From an uncultured Bacteroidales bacterium (GTDB taxonomy: Bacteria > Bacteroidota > Bacteroidia > Bacteroidales > P3), in assembly GCA_947097635.1 (NCBI GenBank), contig CAMURW010000101.1, positions 1 through 5,951 of the forward strand: a DNA stretch of 5,951 bases, read 5' to 3'. The notes below the pieces were generated by a model, which did not search any database, was not told the origin of the DNA, and saw nothing but the letters and a program-made list of their open reading frames with translations. Position numbers and translations under genes: made by a program. Each line of letters starts with the position of its first letter. The stretch's first letter is position 1. Below are positions 5,736 through 5,951 of the stretch, in pieces.

Positions 5736-5951
5736 TGGAATATCATGTACCTGTACTGCTGAGCGAAAGCATGGAAGGTCTGGCAATAAGACCCGACGGC
5801 GTGTATGTGGACGCTACCTTTGGCGGCGGCGGTCACAGCCGTGCCATTTTGCAGCATCTGAGAGAAGGGGGACGTTTGATAGGTTTTGATCAGGATGCCG
5901 ATGCCAGCAACAAAGTTCCCGATGATTCCCGATTTTCTTTTGTGGGCGAGA
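5735..5951 (+). CDS. rsmH: 16S rRNA m4C1402 methyltransferase RsmH (N-terminal part)
   Basis: RsmH (MraW) uses S-adenosylmethionine to methylate N4 of C1402 in the decoding centre of 16S rRNA. Seventy-two codons are visible before the window ends. The start Y-H-V-P-V-L-L-S-E, the S-adenosylmethionine-binding motif V-D-A-T-F-G-G-G-G-H-S at about residues 29-39, and G-R-L-I-G-F-D-Q-D-A-D-A at about 51-62 are diagnostic of the family. The ATG at 5735 shares its A with the last base of the mraZ stop codon, the usual mraZ-rsmH arrangement at the head of the dcw cluster. The visible part shows no damage. In other Bacteroidetes, FtsL and penicillin-binding protein genes follow, which cannot be checked here. 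Confidence 0.95.
   Translation, partial: MEYHVPVLLSESMEGLAIRPDGVYVDATFGGGGHSRAILQHLREGGRLIGFDQDADASNKVPDDSRFSFVGE

Noticed and set aside
5393..5857. A 154-codon minus-strand frame opposite mraZ and rsmH
   Set aside because: It is antisense to two well-supported genes and Ser/Arg-rich, as expected of a shadow frame.

Overview
The window looks like chromosome of a member of the Bacteroidales, most likely near Prevotella/Bacteroides. The evidence is the long PurM variant typical of that group, promoter-like TAnnTTTG boxes (the Bacteroidetes -7 element), AT-rich sequence instead of Shine-Dalgarno sites before the starts, an Na/Pi cotransporter fused to a PhoU-like domain, and the start of a mraZ-rsmH cell-division cluster. 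The genus call is inference.

Layout. Bases 1-145 (minus) hold the N-terminus of an exported protein cut by the window edge. It is divergent from purM (423-1595, plus), and the intergenic region has two inverted TATCTTTGC boxes, one for each direction. purM ends in a very good intrinsic terminator (1619-1649). Bases 1651-2229 hold no intact gene, only coding-like fragments on both strands that look like gene remains. A tRNA-Gly with anticodon CCC (minus, 2230-2305) follows, and then a 607-residue Na/phosphate cotransporter (minus, 4206-2383) with a long leader and a TATATTTGC box upstream. Bases 4276-5243 are mostly non-coding. They contain a broken minus-strand reading frame with one internal TGA, an 11-bp tandem repeat, and an AT-rich stretch that ends in the mraZ control region. 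mraZ (5244-5735) and the first 72 codons of rsmH (from 5735, overlapping mraZ by one base) open the division and cell-wall cluster, which continues off the right edge.

How the genes work together. Only mraZ and rsmH form a clear operon: a DNA-binding regulator and the 16S rRNA m4C1402 methyltransferase. Three TTGGA boxes spaced exactly 10 bp apart lie beside the mraZ promoter and fit the known style of MraZ self-regulation. purM (purine synthesis) and the phosphate transporter appear to be single-gene units.

I see no defence system, CRISPR array, intact mobile element or new multi-gene system. The points most worth a second look are the candidate MraZ operator, the broken reading frame with its adjoining tandem repeat, and the decayed block between purM and the tRNA.
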